A stretch of 64,000 nucleotides of DNA from Cellulosimicrobium arenosum (GCF_014837295.1 NZ_JACYHB010000003.1:248001-312000); one strand, 5' to 3'; numbered from the stretch's first letter, positions 1 through 8,848 are shown. Numbers and translations are program-made. Notes: generated by a model from the letters alone, not told the origin.

Positions 1-183
1 CTCGCCCCGCTGGGCGCGCGCCCGCACTGGGGCAAGCTGTCCCACGCGGTCACCGACCGTGCCGCGCTGCGTGCGGTCGCCGCGCGCTACCCGCGGTTCG
101 ACGACTTCCGGGCGCTCGCGGAGAGGTACGACCCGGCGGGCCGGTTCCGGGGCGGGTTCGTCGAGCGGCTGCTGTCGCTCTGA
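1..183 (+). CDS. FAD-linked sugar-lactone oxidase, C-terminal end (partial)
   Basis: Only the last 60 codons are present; the gene begins before the window and its frame is open from base 1 to a TGA at 181-183. The tail contains His-Trp-Gly-Lys followed by Tyr-Pro-Arg-Phe-Asp-Asp-Phe and Tyr-Asp-Pro-Ala-Gly-Arg-Phe. This is the usual ending of D-arabinono-1,4-lactone / L-gulono-lactone oxidases of the VAO flavoprotein family, where HWGK lies near the flavin site. The enzyme would oxidise an aldonolactone with oxygen or a dye as acceptor. The substrate cannot be told from this fragment. Confidence 0.75.
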   Translation, partial: LAPLGARPHWGKLSHAVTDRAALRAVAARYPRFDDFRALAERYDPAGRFRGGFVERLLSL

Positions 184-299
184 GGCCCCGGCTCGCGCAC
201 GGCCCCGCTCGTCAGTAGCGTCTGATCCGGACGAAGGCCCCGGTGCCGTGGCGCCCCGACAGGCGTGCGGTGGGGTCCCCGCTGGATCCGGAGGCACGC

Positions 300-1895
300 G
301 TGGCAGAGACGACAGGCACGACGGGCGGTGCTGCCGCCCCGGAGAAGCCCCGCGAGGAGTGGACCGGTCAGGTCGGGTTCATCATCGCGGCCATCGGCTC
401 GGCCGTCGGCCTGGGCAACATCTGGCGGTTCCCCGGCGTGGCGTACGAGAACGGCGGGGGAGCGTTCCTCATCCCGTACCTCGTGGCGCTGCTGACCGCG
501 GGCATCCCGATCCTGTTCCTCGACTACGCGATCGGGCACCGTTTCCGCGGGTCGGCTCCGACGGCGTTCCGCCGCCTGCGCACGTGGCTGGAGACGCTCG
601 GCTGGTTCCAGGTGATGATCTGCTTCGTCATCGCGGTGTACTACGCCGCGGTGATCGCGTGGTCGCTGAGCTTCTTCGTGTTCTCGTTCGACCTGGGCTG
701 GGGCGACGACCCGGCCGCGTTCTTCACCGGCGACTACCTCCAGGTCTCCGAGCCCGGCATCTCGCTCGACTTCGTCCCCGGCGTGCTGATCCCGCTCGCG
801 ATCGTCTGGGTCCTGACGATCGTCGTGCTCGCGGGCGGCGTCGCCAAGGGCGTGCAGCGCGCGAACATGGTGTTCCTGCCGCTGCTCGTCATCGCGTTCC
901 TCGTGCTCGTGGTCCGCTCGCTGTTCCTGCAGGGCGCGACGGACGGGCTGAACGCGCTGTTCACCCCGAACTGGGAGGCGCTCGGCGACGCGAACGTCTG
1001 GATCGCGGCGTACAGCCAGATCTTCTTCTCCCTGTCGATCGCGTTCGGGATCATGATCACGTACGCGTCGTACCGCAAGCGTCGCGCGAACCTCACCAGC
1101 CCGGGCCTCGTCGTCGCGTTCGCGAACTCGTCGTTCGAGATCCTCGCGGGCATCGGGGTGTTCTCGACCCTCGGGTTCCTCGCCCACCAGGAGGGGGTGC
1201 AGATCGGCGAGCTCGAGAACATCTCCGGGCCCACGCTGACGTTCATCACGTTCCCGGCGATCATCTCGGAGATGCCGGGCGGCGTGTTCTTCGGCGCCCT
1301 GTTCTTCGGGTCCCTCGCGATGGCCGGCTTCACGTCGCTGCTGTCGATCACGCAGGTGATCTCTGCCGGCTTCCAGGAGAAGTTCGGCTGGTCGCCACGG
1401 CAGGCCGCGCTGCGCGTCGGCCTCGTGACCGCGATCGTCTCCGTGCTGCTGTTCTCCACGGCGGACGGGCTCAACGCGCTCGACACCGCCGACCAGTGGG
1501 TCAACAACATCGGGGTCGTCGCGTCCGCCGTCCTCACGTGCGTGCTCGTGCTGTGGGTGCTGCGCCGCGGGCGTGAGCTCCAGTACCACCTGAACGCGGT
1601 CTCGACGTTCCGCGTCGGCGCGTGGTGGCAGGTGTTCCTCGCCGTCCTCGCGCCGATCGTCCTGGGCTACATGCTGATCTCGCGGATCGTCACGCTGATC
1701 ACGGACGGCTACGGGGAGTACCCGAGCGGGTACACCGACCTGGTCGGTTGGGGCACGGTGGTCGTGCTGGTCGTCGGTGCGATCGTCCTGACCGTGCTGC
1801 GTTGGCGCCGCAGCCCGGACACCTTCACGCCGTGGCCCCCCTACCCGCCGGGCGCGACGACCGCCCGCACCGAGTCGCCGGAGGTGGCCCGATGA
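300..1895 (+). CDS. Sodium-dependent NSS-family amino-acid transporter (MetP-like)
   Basis: A 531-residue membrane protein of the neurotransmitter:sodium symporter (SNF) family. The first helix has the family signature Gly-Ser-Ala-Val-Gly-Leu-Gly-Asn-Ile-Trp-Arg-Phe-Pro, where sodium and substrate bind, followed by about eleven more hydrophobic segments. The GTG at 300 is chosen because GGAGG lies at 290-294, five bases upstream; an ATG at 243 is in frame but has no such site. The stop overlaps the next gene, a MetS-like small subunit, so the pair resembles the MetPS methionine/alanine importer of Corynebacterium. Import of methionine or alanine is inferred from that pairing. About 20 residues of disordered Ala/Glu-rich sequence precede the first helix. 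Confidence 0.93.
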   Translation: MAETTGTTGGAAAPEKPREEWTGQVGFIIAAIGSAVGLGNIWRFPGVAYENGGGAFLIPYLVALLTAGIPILFLDYAIGHRFRGSAPTAFRRLRTWLETLGWFQVMICFVIAVYYAAVIAWSLSFFVFSFDLGWGDDPAAFFTGDYLQVSEPGISLDFVPGVLIPLAIVWVLTIVVLAGGVAKGVQRANMVFLPLLVIAFLVLVVRSLFLQGATDGLNALFTPNWEALGDANVWIAAYSQIFFSLSIAFGIMITYASYRKRRANLTSPGLVVAFANSSFEILAGIGVFSTLGFLAHQEGVQIGELENISGPTLTFITFPAIISEMPGGVFFGALFFGSLAMAGFTSLLSITQVISAGFQEKFGWSPRQAALRVGLVTAIVSVLLFSTADGLNALDTADQWVNNIGVVASAVLTCVLVLWVLRRGRELQYHLNAVSTFRVGAWWQVFLAVLAPIVLGYMLISRIVTLITDGYGEYPSGYTDLVGWGTVVVLVVGAIVLTVLRWRRSPDTFTPWPPYPPGATTARTESPEVAR

Positions 1896-2059
1896 GCGCG
1901 TCCGCGGTCTTCCTGATGCTCCTCGCGATGGTCGTCGTGTGGGGCGGGCTGATCCTCAGCGTCCTCGCGGTGCGCGCGCACCCCGAGCGGACCGACTTCC
2001 CGCCGGGCGGCGAGGACGACCTCCGCGAGGACGACGCGCCGCTCGAGCACGACACCTGA
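1892..2059 (+). CDS. MetS-like small subunit of the NSS transporter
   Basis: A 55-residue protein with one membrane helix (about residues 5-27, from Ala-Val-Phe-Leu-Met-Leu to Val-Leu-Ala-Val) and a hydrophilic, strongly acidic tail rich in Asp, Glu and Pro. Its ATG overlaps the stop of the transporter gene (ATGA), so the two are translationally coupled. Tiny single-helix proteins directly after NSS transporters are known as MetS, an essential small subunit of the methionine/alanine importer. Size, topology and position support the assignment. Confidence 0.85.
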   Translation: MSASAVFLMLLAMVVVWGGLILSVLAVRAHPERTDFPPGGEDDLREDDAPLEHDT

Positions 2060-2180
2060 CCCCGGTACGGCCTCCGGTTTGGTGTGCGGGGCGACGCTCC
2101 CGCACACTCATGGCGGTGCCGCGCACCGCCGGGTCCTCCGTTCCCCGTACGTCCCCCGTAATTCCCGTCCAGGGGGCGAC

Positions 2181-2196
2181 GTAACACGACGGTGAC
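2181..2196 (+). promoter_or_regulatory. Possible GlnR-type half box
   Basis: GTAAC at 2181-2185 and GTGAC at 2192-2196 are separated by exactly six bases, the a-site/b-site arrangement of actinobacterial GlnR boxes. The pair lies just upstream of the -10 element at 2207. Only one a-b pair is present, so the evidence is weaker than for the box at 23882. Confidence 0.3.
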
Positions 2197-2206
2197 GATC
2201 GGTGCA

Positions 2207-2212
2207 TACGCT
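2207..2212 (+). promoter_or_regulatory. -10 element of the amino-acid ABC operon
   Basis: TACGCT matches the actinobacterial TANNNT -10 consensus. It lies 36 bases before the GTG of the substrate-binding protein, predicting a leader of about 30 nt. No good -35 hexamer is seen. Confidence 0.4.
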
Positions 2213-2248
2213 GCCCCTGCCTGGCCCACTTCCCGATCGGAGAACCCC

Positions 2249-3199
2249 GTGCGTACCACCCTGCGCAACACCCCCCTGTCCGGCCTCGTCGTGCTGACCG
2301 CCGCGAGCGCCCTCCTCCTCACGGCCTGCACCGACGCGTCCCAGACCGGGACCGACGGCAGCAGCGACGGCGGCTCCGACACCGAGTCGGCCGCGCCGAA
2401 CTTCGACCCGTCGTCGATCGAGGTCGACGACGCAGCGGCGGCCCTGCTGCCCGAGGACGTGGCGTCCGCCGGTGTGCTCACGGTCGGCTCCAACACCGAG
2501 TACGCGCCCGCGGAGTTCATCGGCGACGACGGCCAGACCCCGGTCGGCTTCGACATCGACACCATCAAGGCCGTGGGCGCGACCCTCGGGCTCGAGGTCG
2601 AGATCCAGTCCGCCGACTTCCCGGCGATCATCCCGGCGCTCGGCACCAAGTTCGACGCCGGGATCTCCTCCTTCACCATCACGGAGGAGCGCATGGAGCA
2701 GTCGAACATGATCTCGTTCCTCAACGCCGGCTCGGCGTACGCGGTCGCGTCCGGCAACCCGGACGACATCGACCCCGAGAGCATGTGCGGCGTCACCGTG
2801 GCCGTCCAGACGGGGACGATCCAGGACGAGGACATCGCCGTGCAGAGCGACGAGTGCGAGGCGGCGGGCGAGGACCCGGTCGACATCCTGCAGTACGACT
2901 CGCAGGCCGACGCCACGACGAACCTCGTCGGCGGCAAGGCCCAGGTCATGTACGCCGACTCGCCGGTCGCGGGCTACGCGATCGAGCAGACCGGCGGGCA
3001 GATCGAGCAGCTCGGCGACGTGTTCGACAGCGCACCGCAGGGGATCGTCGTCGCGAAGGAGGACACCGAGCTCGCGGACGCCATCCAGGCCGCGCTGCAG
3101 TCGATGATGGACGACGGCACGCTCGCCGAGGTCCTCGGGGGCTGGGGCAGCGCCGACGCCGCGCTGGACACCGCCGAGGTCAACCCGTCGGTCTCCTGA
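2249..3199 (+). CDS. Polar amino-acid ABC transporter substrate-binding lipoprotein
   Basis: A 316-residue periplasmic-binding-type protein (SBP_bac_3 family) that would be anchored outside the membrane and capture an amino acid for the permease and ATPase that follow. The N-terminus is a lipoprotein signal: basic start, hydrophobic stretch, then Leu-Thr-Ala-Cys with the lipidated Cys at residue 27. A Gly/Ser/Asp/Thr-rich linker follows, then the binding fold with Gly-Ser-Asn-Thr-Glu-Tyr-Ala-Pro at its start and Gly-Phe-Asp-Ile-Asp. The GTG at 2249 is preferred to an ATG at 2192 because GGAGA lies six bases upstream and it begins directly with the signal peptide. The substrate is not determined. 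Confidence 0.92.
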   Translation: MRTTLRNTPLSGLVVLTAASALLLTACTDASQTGTDGSSDGGSDTESAAPNFDPSSIEVDDAAAALLPEDVASAGVLTVGSNTEYAPAEFIGDDGQTPVGFDIDTIKAVGATLGLEVEIQSADFPAIIPALGTKFDAGISSFTITEERMEQSNMISFLNAGSAYAVASGNPDDIDPESMCGVTVAVQTGTIQDEDIAVQSDECEAAGEDPVDILQYDSQADATTNLVGGKAQVMYADSPVAGYAIEQTGGQIEQLGDVFDSAPQGIVVAKEDTELADAIQAALQSMMDDGTLAEVLGGWGSADAALDTAEVNPSVS

Positions 3200-3205
3200 C
3201 CCGTA

Positions 3206-3235
3206 CAGCCGCGGGCGCGACCGCGCCCGCGGCTG
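3206..3235 (+). terminator. Intra-operon hairpin after the binding-protein gene
   Basis: Two perfect 13-base arms (3206-3218 and 3223-3235) enclose a four-base GACC loop, seven bases after the stop codon. There is no U-run. Its place between binding protein and permease suggests a partial terminator or mRNA stabiliser giving more binding protein than membrane subunits. Confidence 0.7.
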
Positions 3236-3313
3236 CACACTTGTCGTCAGCGGGCGCGCCGGAGCGTCCGCACCTGCCGCTCGGCGACCCGAGCCCAGAA
3301 CCGAGGTGGACCC

Positions 3314-4336
3314 ATGGCTCAGCCCGGACCGACCGCCGTCGACCGCTCGCCCGACGACGCGTCGGGCGACCCCGTCCCCGACCGCATCCACGCCCGGCCC
3401 GTCCCGCGCCCCGGCCGCTGGATCTCCGCGGCGGTGCTGCTCGTCCTCGCGGCGATGGCCGTCAACGGGCTCGTGACGAACGAGAAGTTCCGCTGGGACG
3501 TCGTCTGGCTGTACCTGCGTGACGTCAACGTCGTCCGGGGCGTCGGGTGGACGCTCGTCCTGACGTTCGGCTCGATGGTGATCGCGATCGTCCTCGCCGT
3601 GCTGCTCGCGGTCATGCGCCGCTCGGACAACCCGGTGATGACGGCCGTGAGCTGGTTCTACATCTGGTTCTTCCGCGGGACGCCCATCTACACGCAGCTC
3701 GTGTTCTGGGGTCTGCTCGGCGTGCTCTACCCCCGGCTCAGCCTCGGCGTCCCGTTCGGCCCGGAGTTCTTCACGTTCCGCACCCAGGACGTCATCACGG
3801 CGTTCTGGGCCGCCATGCTGGGGCTGGCTCTCAACGAGGCCGCCTACCTCGCGGAGATCGTGCGTGCCGGGCTCGGCTCGGTCGACCGGGGGCAGGCCGA
3901 GGCGGCGCGCGCGCTCGGCATGAAGGACGGCAAGATCCTCACCCGGGTCGTCCTGCCGCAGGCGATGCGCGTCATCGTCCCGCCCACGGGGAACGAGACG
4001 ATCTCCATGCTCAAGACGACGTCGCTCGTGCTCGCGGTGCCGTTCACCCTCGACCTCACGTTCGCGACGAACGCGATCGGCAACCGCACGTTCCTGCCGA
4101 TCCCGCTGCTCATGGTGGCGGCCATCTGGTACCTGCTCATCACGAGCGTCCTCATGGTCGGCCAGTACTACATCGAGCGCTACTACGGCCGCGGGTTCGG
4201 TGACAGCACACCGGCCCGACGCCGCGGCGGAGGTCCCGGCGGTCGGCGCGGGGGACGGGGTAAGCCGAGCAAGCAGGCCCTCATCGCCGCGTCCCGGACC
4301 ACCAAGGACGACCCCTTCCTGGAGGTGACCCCGTGA
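3314..4336 (+). CDS. Amino-acid ABC transporter permease (HisM/GlnP type)
   Basis: A 340-residue inner-membrane subunit. After a hydrophilic Pro-rich N-terminus of about 35 residues comes a first helix, then the polar amino-acid permease core starting near Gly-Trp-Thr-Leu-Val-Leu-Thr-Phe. The segment from [12 protein letters not shown]ough [10 protein letters not shown] is the EAA loop that contacts the ATPase. The C-terminus is a basic Gly/Arg-rich tail of about 50 residues, longer than usual. Translation is coupled to the ATPase gene by a 4-base overlap. It works with the lipoprotein before it and the ATPase after it. Confidence 0.93.
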   Translation: MAQPGPTAVDRSPDDASGDPVPDRIHARPVPRPGRWISAAVLLVLAAMAVNGLVTNEKFRWDVVWLYLRDVNVVRGVGWTLVLTFGSMVIAIVLAVLLAVMRRSDNPVMTAVSWFYIWFFRGTPIYTQLVFWGLLGVLYPRLSLGVPFGPEFFTFRTQDVITAFWAAMLGLALNEAAYLAEIVRAGLGSVDRGQAEAARALGMKDGKILTRVVLPQAMRVIVPPTGNETISMLKTTSLVLAVPFTLDLTFATNAIGNRTFLPIPLLMVAAIWYLLITSVLMVGQYYIERYYGRGFGDSTPARRRGGGPGGRRGGRGKPSKQALIAASRTTKDDPFLEVTP

Positions 4337-5148
4337 GCGCGACGACCGACGCGCCGTCGGGCCCGACGACCGACGCGACCCCCATGGTGCAGGTCGACGG
4401 CCTGCACAAGATGTTCGGCGACCTGCACGTCCTGCGGGGTGTCGACCTCGAGGTGCCGCGCGGCTCGGTGTGCGTGGTGCTCGGCCCGTCGGGCTCGGGC
4501 AAGTCGACCCTGCTGCGCTGCGTGAACGAGCTCGAGGAGATCACCGGCGGGCGCGTCCACGTCGACGGCGAGCTCATGGGCTACCGCGAGGTCACCAGGA
4601 ACGGGCGGACGCGGCTGAACCGGCTGCACCCCAAGGTGGTCGCGCGTCAGCGGGCCCGCATCGGCATGGTGTTCCAGCGGTTCAACCTGTTCCCGCACAT
4701 GACGGCGCTCGAGAACGTCATGGAGGCGCCGGTCCAGGTGCGCGGCCTGCGCAGGTCCGCGGCGCGCGCCCGGGCGACGGAGCTGCTCGAGCGCGTCGGC
4801 CTCTCGGACCGCGCCGGCCACTACCCGGCCCAGCTCTCGGGCGGTCAGCAGCAGCGCGTGGCGATCGCGCGGGCGCTGGCCATGGATCCGGAGCTCATGC
4901 TGTTCGACGAGCCGACGTCGGCGCTCGACCCGGAGCTCGTGGGCGAGGTCCTGGCGGTCATGCGCGACCTGGCACGGTCCGGCATGACCATGATGGTCGT
5001 GACCCACGAGATCGGGTTCGCGCGCGAGGTCGCCGACACGGTCGTGTTCATGGACGAGGGCGTCATCGTCGAGCGGGGGACCCCCGAGCAGGTGCTCGGG
5101 AACCCGCAGCACGAGCGCACGAAGGGCTTCCTCGCGCACGTCCTGTGA
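4333..5148 (+). CDS. Amino-acid ABC transporter ATP-binding protein (GlnQ type)
   Basis: A 271-residue ABC ATPase that powers the importer. It has the Walker A Gly-Pro-Ser-Gly-Ser-Gly-Lys-Ser-Thr, a Q-loop in Val-Phe-Gln-Arg-Phe-Asn-Leu-Phe, signature Leu-Ser-Gly-Gly-Gln-Gln-Gln-Arg, Walker B Leu-Met-Leu-Phe-Asp-Glu-Pro-Thr and the switch His in Val-Val-Thr-His-Glu. The Q-loop wording and the ending Phe-Leu-Ala-His-Val are typical of the polar amino-acid class. The GTG start at 4333 overlaps the permease stop; an ATG at 4384 is a less likely alternative. Third gene of the operon. Confidence 0.95.
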   Translation: MSATTDAPSGPTTDATPMVQVDGLHKMFGDLHVLRGVDLEVPRGSVCVVLGPSGSGKSTLLRCVNELEEITGGRVHVDGELMGYREVTRNGRTRLNRLHPKVVARQRARIGMVFQRFNLFPHMTALENVMEAPVQVRGLRRSAARARATELLERVGLSDRAGHYPAQLSGGQQQRVAIARALAMDPELMLFDEPTSALDPELVGEVLAVMRDLARSGMTMMVVTHEIGFAREVADTVVFMDEGVIVERGTPEQVLGNPQHERTKGFLAHVL

Positions 5149-5157
5149 GCCGCAGGA

Positions 5158-5376
5158 TCAGTGCGCGCGGCGCCTCGGCAGGACGGGGACCTCGGTCGAC
5201 GGCACGATCCTCGGCTCGAGCCCCAGCGCCCGGTCGTTCGCGCCGCGACCACCGGGTCGGGTCGGTCCGCGCAGCGCGTGGCTGAGGTGGATCAGCGGGA
5301 GCGACTGCTCGTGCTCGATCAGGAGGGCGTCGAAGATCGGCGTCTCGGTGGCGCCGTCGATGGTCGTGGAAGTCAC
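5158..5376 (-). CDS. Small hypothetical protein
   Basis: A 72-residue soluble protein starting Met-Thr-Ser-Thr-Thr-Ile-Asp-Gly and containing Pro-Ile-Phe-Asp-Ala-Leu and His-Glu-Gln-Ser-Leu-Pro-Leu, with a basic Arg-rich end. It has no recognised domain. It converges with the ABC ATPase gene (nine bases between stops). Its composition is less biased than expected for a shadow frame, and its start is preceded by GGAGGGG on its own strand, which supports a real gene. Function unknown. Confidence 0.5.
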   Translation of the reverse strand: MTSTTIDGATETPIFDALLIEHEQSLPLIHLSHALRGPTRPGGRGANDRALGLEPRIVPSTEVPVLPRRRAH

Positions 5377-5450
5377 CCCTCCACGGTGAGCCCCTCACGC
5401 GCCCCCCGCGACCGGAACAGGTGAGACGTTGGTGAAGAATCCGGGCCGAG

Positions 5451-5487
5451 AACGACCCGAGGGTCGTTATCCGGCGGATAACGACCC
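5451..5487 (-). repeat. Tripartite inverted repeat downstream of the phosphatase
   Basis: A perfect 13-base inverted repeat (5461-5473 and 5475-5487, one-base centre) carries TTATCCG/CGGATAA at its core. An extra AACGACCC at 5451-5458 can pair with GGGTCGTT at 5461-5468 instead, so two alternative hairpins are possible. It sits between the alkaline phosphatase stop and the small gene ending at 5158. It may be a phosphatase terminator or an operator for the small gene. Confidence 0.6.
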
Positions 5488-5532
5488 TCAGATCATGTTC
5501 GACGGCGCGTGGTGGGGTTCTGTGGGTGGTGG

Positions 5533-7260
5533 TCAGCGGGTGTTCTTGATCGTGATGTCGATCAGCTTCTCGGTCGTCTGGCCGTCGATCGCGACCGTGT
5601 CGATCTTGAGCTGGTACCTGCCGTCCGGGTAGTCCCGCGTGTCGAGCTTCAGCGTCGGCTTCTTGCCGGCCTGGGTGCTGCCGGGGGCCTTGGTGTTGTC
5701 GGTGATCCAGCGACCGTCCTGGTTCAGCTCGATGTACGTGTACTTCGGCGTGACGTCGGTCGTGACCTTGACGGTCACGTTCCGGCGCAGCTCGGCGCCG
5801 TCCATGACGTTGACGTTGCGGATCTGCGGGGCCGCGGGCGACGGCGCGTCGGGGTCGAGGCGCAGCGTGTCGCGGATCGTGAAGAACGTGTCCGTCTGGT
5901 CGGTGAGGCCGGCGACGTTCGCCGCACCCGGGCCGTAGGCCGCGATGCGCAGCTGCGATCCGGTGTGCTGCTGCGACGCGCCCTCCTCGGCCGTGCCGTA
6001 CGCGACGGTCATCGGCTGGTCGTCGGCCGTCAGGAGCGTGCGCGTGAGGCCCGGCGTGGTCGAGCCCGCCGAGACGATCTGGCTCGAGTGCGCGTGGTCC
6101 GCCGTCACGATGACGAGCGTGTCGCCGTGCTCCTTCGCGTAGTCGAGGGCGACCTGCGTGGCCTCGTCCAGGTCGACGGTCTCGCCGATCTGGCCGCAGG
6201 GGTTGGCGGCGTGGTCCTGCTTGTCGATGCTGGCACCCTCGACCTGGAGGAAGAAGCCCTCCTTCGAGCGCGGGTCGTCGAGCAGGTCGATTGCCGTGCT
6301 CGTCATGTCGCGCAGCGACGGCTGCGAGGTGGGACGGTCCGGGTTCTCGGTGCACTCCACGGCAGGCTCGGCGCCGCCGTCCTGCGTCGCGAGCGGGCCG
6401 ACCCAGCGCACCGGCATGTTGCCGTCGGCGAAGAGGCCGAGGAGCGGCTGCTCCTGGTTCGCGTCCGTCGCGGCGGCGAGCTCGTCGGCGGTGCGCACGA
6501 CCTGGTAGCCGCGCTGCTCCGCCTGCTCGAGCAGCGTCTTGCCGGCCCACGGGCCGACCGCCGGGGTCTCGGCGAAGGTCGTCGCGCCGCCACCGAGCGT
6601 CACGTCGGGGCGCGCGTCGAGCAGCTGCTCGGTGATGGAGCCCAGCCCGCCGTTCTCGAGCGCGTCGGTCGGGCACGACGTCAGGGTGGCGGCCGGCCCG
6701 TAGCACTTGCGGCCGGTCACGTGCGCGACCTGCACCGCCGGGGTCGCGTCCTGGAGCTCCGACGTCGAGACGTTGCCGGTGCGCAGGCCGTTCGCCTTGG
6801 CGATCTCGAGCAGCGAGCGCTCGGTCCCGCCGTCGAGGTCCACGGAGATCGCCCCGTTGTAGGTCTTGGTGCCGGTGGCCCAGCCCGTGCCCGACGCCGC
6901 GGAGTCCGTCACGTAGTCGGGCTCGCCGTTGCTCGGGTCGAGCGCGTAGGTGGTGTACTGCCCGGTGACGGGCAGGGCGTCGATGCCCGGCAGCTCGCCC
7001 GCGGCGCCGTACGCGTAGTTGCGCGCGACGGTGATCTCGGAGTCGCCCATGCCGTCGCCGATCAGCAGGATGACGTTCTTCGCCGTGCCGCGCGTCAGCT
7101 CGGCCCTGAGCTCCTTGGTCCGGTCGCCGCCGGGCTCGCGCTGGGCGGCGCCGTGCTCGGTCAGGTCGGCCGTCGTCGCGGCGTAGCTCATCCCGGCGCC
7201 CAGGACGAGCGTCCCGACGAGGGCGGTGGAGGTCATGAGACGCCGTGCAGGTCGTCGCAT
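5533..7260 (-). CDS. Secreted alkaline phosphatase (PhoA family)
   Basis: A 575-residue metal-dependent phosphomonoesterase that would release phosphate from organic esters outside the cell. Residues 1-27 form a signal peptide ending Ser-Tyr-Ala-Ala. The metal site Ile-Gly-Asp-Gly-Met-Gly-Asp (about 67-73) and the nucleophile Ser120 in Thr-Asp-Ser-Ala-Ala-Ser-Gly-Thr are intact, as are Gln-Val-Glu-Gly-Ala-Ser-Ile-Asp and the later metal ligand region Val-Thr-Ala-Asp-His-Ala-His-Ser. About 100 residues at the C-terminus form an extra beta-rich domain absent from the Escherichia coli enzyme. ATG 7260 is chosen over upstream starts because it begins the signal peptide and has GAGGAG at the proper distance. 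A 22-base palindrome lies in the leader. Confidence 0.93.
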   Translation of the reverse strand: MRRPARRLMTSTALVGTLVLGAGMSYAATTADLTEHGAAQREPGGDRTKELRAELTRGTAKNVILLIGDGMGDSEITVARNYAYGAAGELPGIDALPVTGQYTTYALDPSNGEPDYVTDSAASGTGWATGTKTYNGAISVDLDGGTERSLLEIAKANGLRTGNVSTSELQDATPAVQVAHVTGRKCYGPAATLTSCPTDALENGGLGSITEQLLDARPDVTLGGGATTFAETPAVGPWAGKTLLEQAEQRGYQVVRTADELAAATDANQEQPLLGLFADGNMPVRWVGPLATQDGGAEPAVECTENPDRPTSQPSLRDMTSTAIDLLDDPRSKEGFFLQVEGASIDKQDHAANPCGQIGETVDLDEATQVALDYAKEHGDTLVIVTADHAHSSQIVSAGSTTPGLTRTLLTADDQPMTVAYGTAEEGASQQHTGSQLRIAAYGPGAANVAGLTDQTDTFFTIRDTLRLDPDAPSPAAPQIRNVNVMDGAELRRNVTVKVTTDVTPKYTYIELNQDGRWITDNTKAPGSTQAGKKPTLKLDTRDYPDGRYQLKIDTVAIDGQTTEKLIDITIKNTR

Positions 7261-7284
7261 CGCGGTGTTCTCCTCGAGTCGTGT

Positions 7285-7306
7285 CGGTGCGGCACGTGCC
7301 GCACCG
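7285..7306. promoter_or_regulatory. Perfect 22-bp palindrome upstream of the phosphatase
   Basis: CGGTGCGGCAC at 7285-7295 is followed immediately by its exact reverse complement at 7296-7306. It lies 24 bases before the phosphatase start codon and is centred on CACGTG. It could be an operator for a dimeric repressor or a leader hairpin. The binding protein is unknown. Confidence 0.5.
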
Positions 7307-7443
7307 GCAGTCGACCAGCCGGTGGTGTCGCGCGGATGGCCCGGACGTGTCCGCGCGGCGAACGTTCCCAGCGGTGGCACGACGCCGTGCCGCGGCGTTC
7401 AATGGAGCGTCACCGTGCGTCCGGGACCTGCTCGGGAGGACCG

Positions 7444-7884
7444 ATGTCCCTCGCCCCGATCGTCCACGAGCTGCGCCTCGCGTGCCCGATCTCGGTCGCC
7501 TTCCAGACCTACGCGCAGCGCATCGGGGAATGGTGGCCGCGGCAGGTCACGATCGACCCGGAGTCGTTCGGCGGGCTCACCGTCGAGCCCGGCCCGGGCG
7601 GTCGGATCGTCGCGTCGCACGGCGCGGTCGAGCACGAGTGGGGCCGGGTCACGGTGTGGGAGCCCGCGGTGCGGCTCGCGCACACGTTCACGCTCGGGCA
7701 GCCGCTCGGCCGTGCGTCGTTGGTACGACTGGAGCTGTGGGAGCACGGCGGCGGGAGCGCGCTGCGGCTCGAGCACGGCGGCTGGGCACCCGGCTCCGAG
7801 CGGGTGCGCGCACGCTTCGCAGCCTGGCCGCAGTTCCTCAGCGGGTTCGCGCTGCTCGCCGAGCACCCCGGGCCGGAGAAGTAG
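7444..7884 (+). CDS. SRPBCC-fold (AHSA1-like) protein
   Basis: A 146-residue protein of the START/SRPBCC fold. It has the typical opening Val-His-Glu-Leu-Arg-Leu-Ala-Cys-Pro-Ile-Ser-Val-Ala-Phe, then Ile-Gly-Glu-Trp-Trp-Pro, Gly-Gly-Arg-Ile, and Trp-Glu-Pro-Ala-Val-Arg-Leu-Ala-His-Thr-Phe. These match the activator-of-Hsp90-ATPase-like family, whose bacterial members mostly bind hydrophobic ligands and are poorly characterised. GGGAGGA precedes the ATG. It is divergent from the phosphatase and convergent with the next gene. The true ligand cannot be read from the sequence. Confidence 0.85.
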   Translation: MSLAPIVHELRLACPISVAFQTYAQRIGEWWPRQVTIDPESFGGLTVEPGPGGRIVASHGAVEHEWGRVTVWEPAVRLAHTFTLGQPLGRASLVRLELWEHGGGSALRLEHGGWAPGSERVRARFAAWPQFLSGFALLAEHPGPEK

Positions 7885-7911
7885 CCGAGCGGGCACCGGG
7901 CCCGGCCACGC

Positions 7912-8733
7912 TCAGCCGTTCCAGTCCCACCACGCGCCGTCGTCCTGCCCGCCGCCCTGGCCCTCCTGCCCGCCGCCCTGGCCGTCCTGCCCGCCGTCCT
8001 CGGCGTTCCTCTCCCGCTCGTCCCGCTGCTGGTTCCAGAGGTCCTGGTCCCGCTGCTGCTGCGCCGCGCGCTCGTCGAGGTCGTCGGACCGGGTCTGCGC
8101 CTCGTTCTCGGCCTGCTCCACCGACTGCTCGCGGGCCTCGAGCTCGCCGTTCGCCGCGTCCAGGTCGTCCTGCTGCGCCTCGAGGTCGGCGCGTTCCGAC
8201 TCGAGCTGCTCCCGCTCCGCGGCGACCTCCTCCTGGACACGTTCGGCGTCGGCCGTCGCCTCCTGGGCGTCGCCCTGAGCGGTCAGGGTGAGCCCGATAC
8301 CGACGAGGAGCCCGGTCGCGACGCCCGCGAGGCCGGACGCCGCCGGGACGATCCAGCGGCGTGCCCGTCCCGGCTCGTGCGCGTCGTCGTCCGCGCCCGG
8401 CAGGGACAACGGACCGACCTGCTGCGCGGGGGCGGTCGCCGCGACCGTCCCGGACGTGCGCTGCGCACCCACGAGGGCGGGCAGCACCATCGTCGAGCCG
8501 ACGACGGGGTGCGGGTCCCGGCCCGCGGCGTCGGGCACGGTGGTCGCGGTGACGGGGTGCTCCTGCCGCAGCGACCTGCGTGTCGGCATCGGTGCGGGTG
8601 GCACGGCGTCGTCCACCCAGAAGACCCAGCCGGCCGGCGCGGCCGGCCACGAGGGGTCGGGGTGCCAGTCGTCCGTCGGGGTGAACCCTGCGGGTGTGCG
8701 CCACCCCGGCGGGGGGACGAACCGCAACGTCAT
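7912..8733 (-). CDS. Single-helix membrane protein with extended coiled coil
   Basis: A 273-residue protein of unknown function. Residues 1-40 contain repeated Trp-Xn-Pro motifs (Pro-Pro-Gly-Trp, Asp-Trp-His-Pro-Asp-Pro-Ser-Trp, Gly-Trp-Val-Phe-Trp), like the DUF2510-type extracytoplasmic/scaffold motif seen in actinobacteria. A single membrane helix follows at about residues 125-150, then roughly 90 residues of Glu/Gln/Arg/Ala heptad-like coiled coil. The end is a Gly/Gln/Asp repeat (Gly-Gly-Gln-Asp/Glu-Gly-Gln three times). GGAGG precedes the start. It looks like a surface or septal structural protein, but that is inference. Confidence 0.75.
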   Translation of the reverse strand: MTLRFVPPPGWRTPAGFTPTDDWHPDPSWPAAPAGWVFWVDDAVPPAPMPTRRSLRQEHPVTATTVPDAAGRDPHPVVGSTMVLPALVGAQRTSGTVAATAPAQQVGPLSLPGADDDAHEPGRARRWIVPAASGLAGVATGLLVGIGLTLTAQGDAQEATADAERVQEEVAAEREQLESERADLEAQQDDLDAANGELEAREQSVEQAENEAQTRSDDLDERAAQQQRDQDLWNQQRDERERNAEDGGQDGQGGGQEGQGGGQDDGAWWDWNG

Positions 8734-8835
8734 GAGACCTCCTCCGGGGCGCCCGCGGGCGCGTCGACGGGAACACTATGGTGCAGACCCGCCGCCCGGA
8801 ACAACAGCCCGTGTGCGGGTACGGCCGCGCGAGCC

Positions 8836-8841
8836 CTACGC
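8836..8841 (+). promoter_or_regulatory. -10 element of a leaderless phosphatase gene
   Basis: TACGCT ends seven bases before the GTG at 8849 and no ribosome binding site is present. The transcript should start at or next to the start codon. Confidence 0.55.
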
Positions 8842-8848
8842 TTTCCCC

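Noticed and set aside
7397-7414. Possible PHO box between the phosphatase and SRPBCC genes
   Set aside because: Two loose 11-base units (GTTCAAT, CGTCACC) match poorly and lie more than 130 bases from the phosphatase start.
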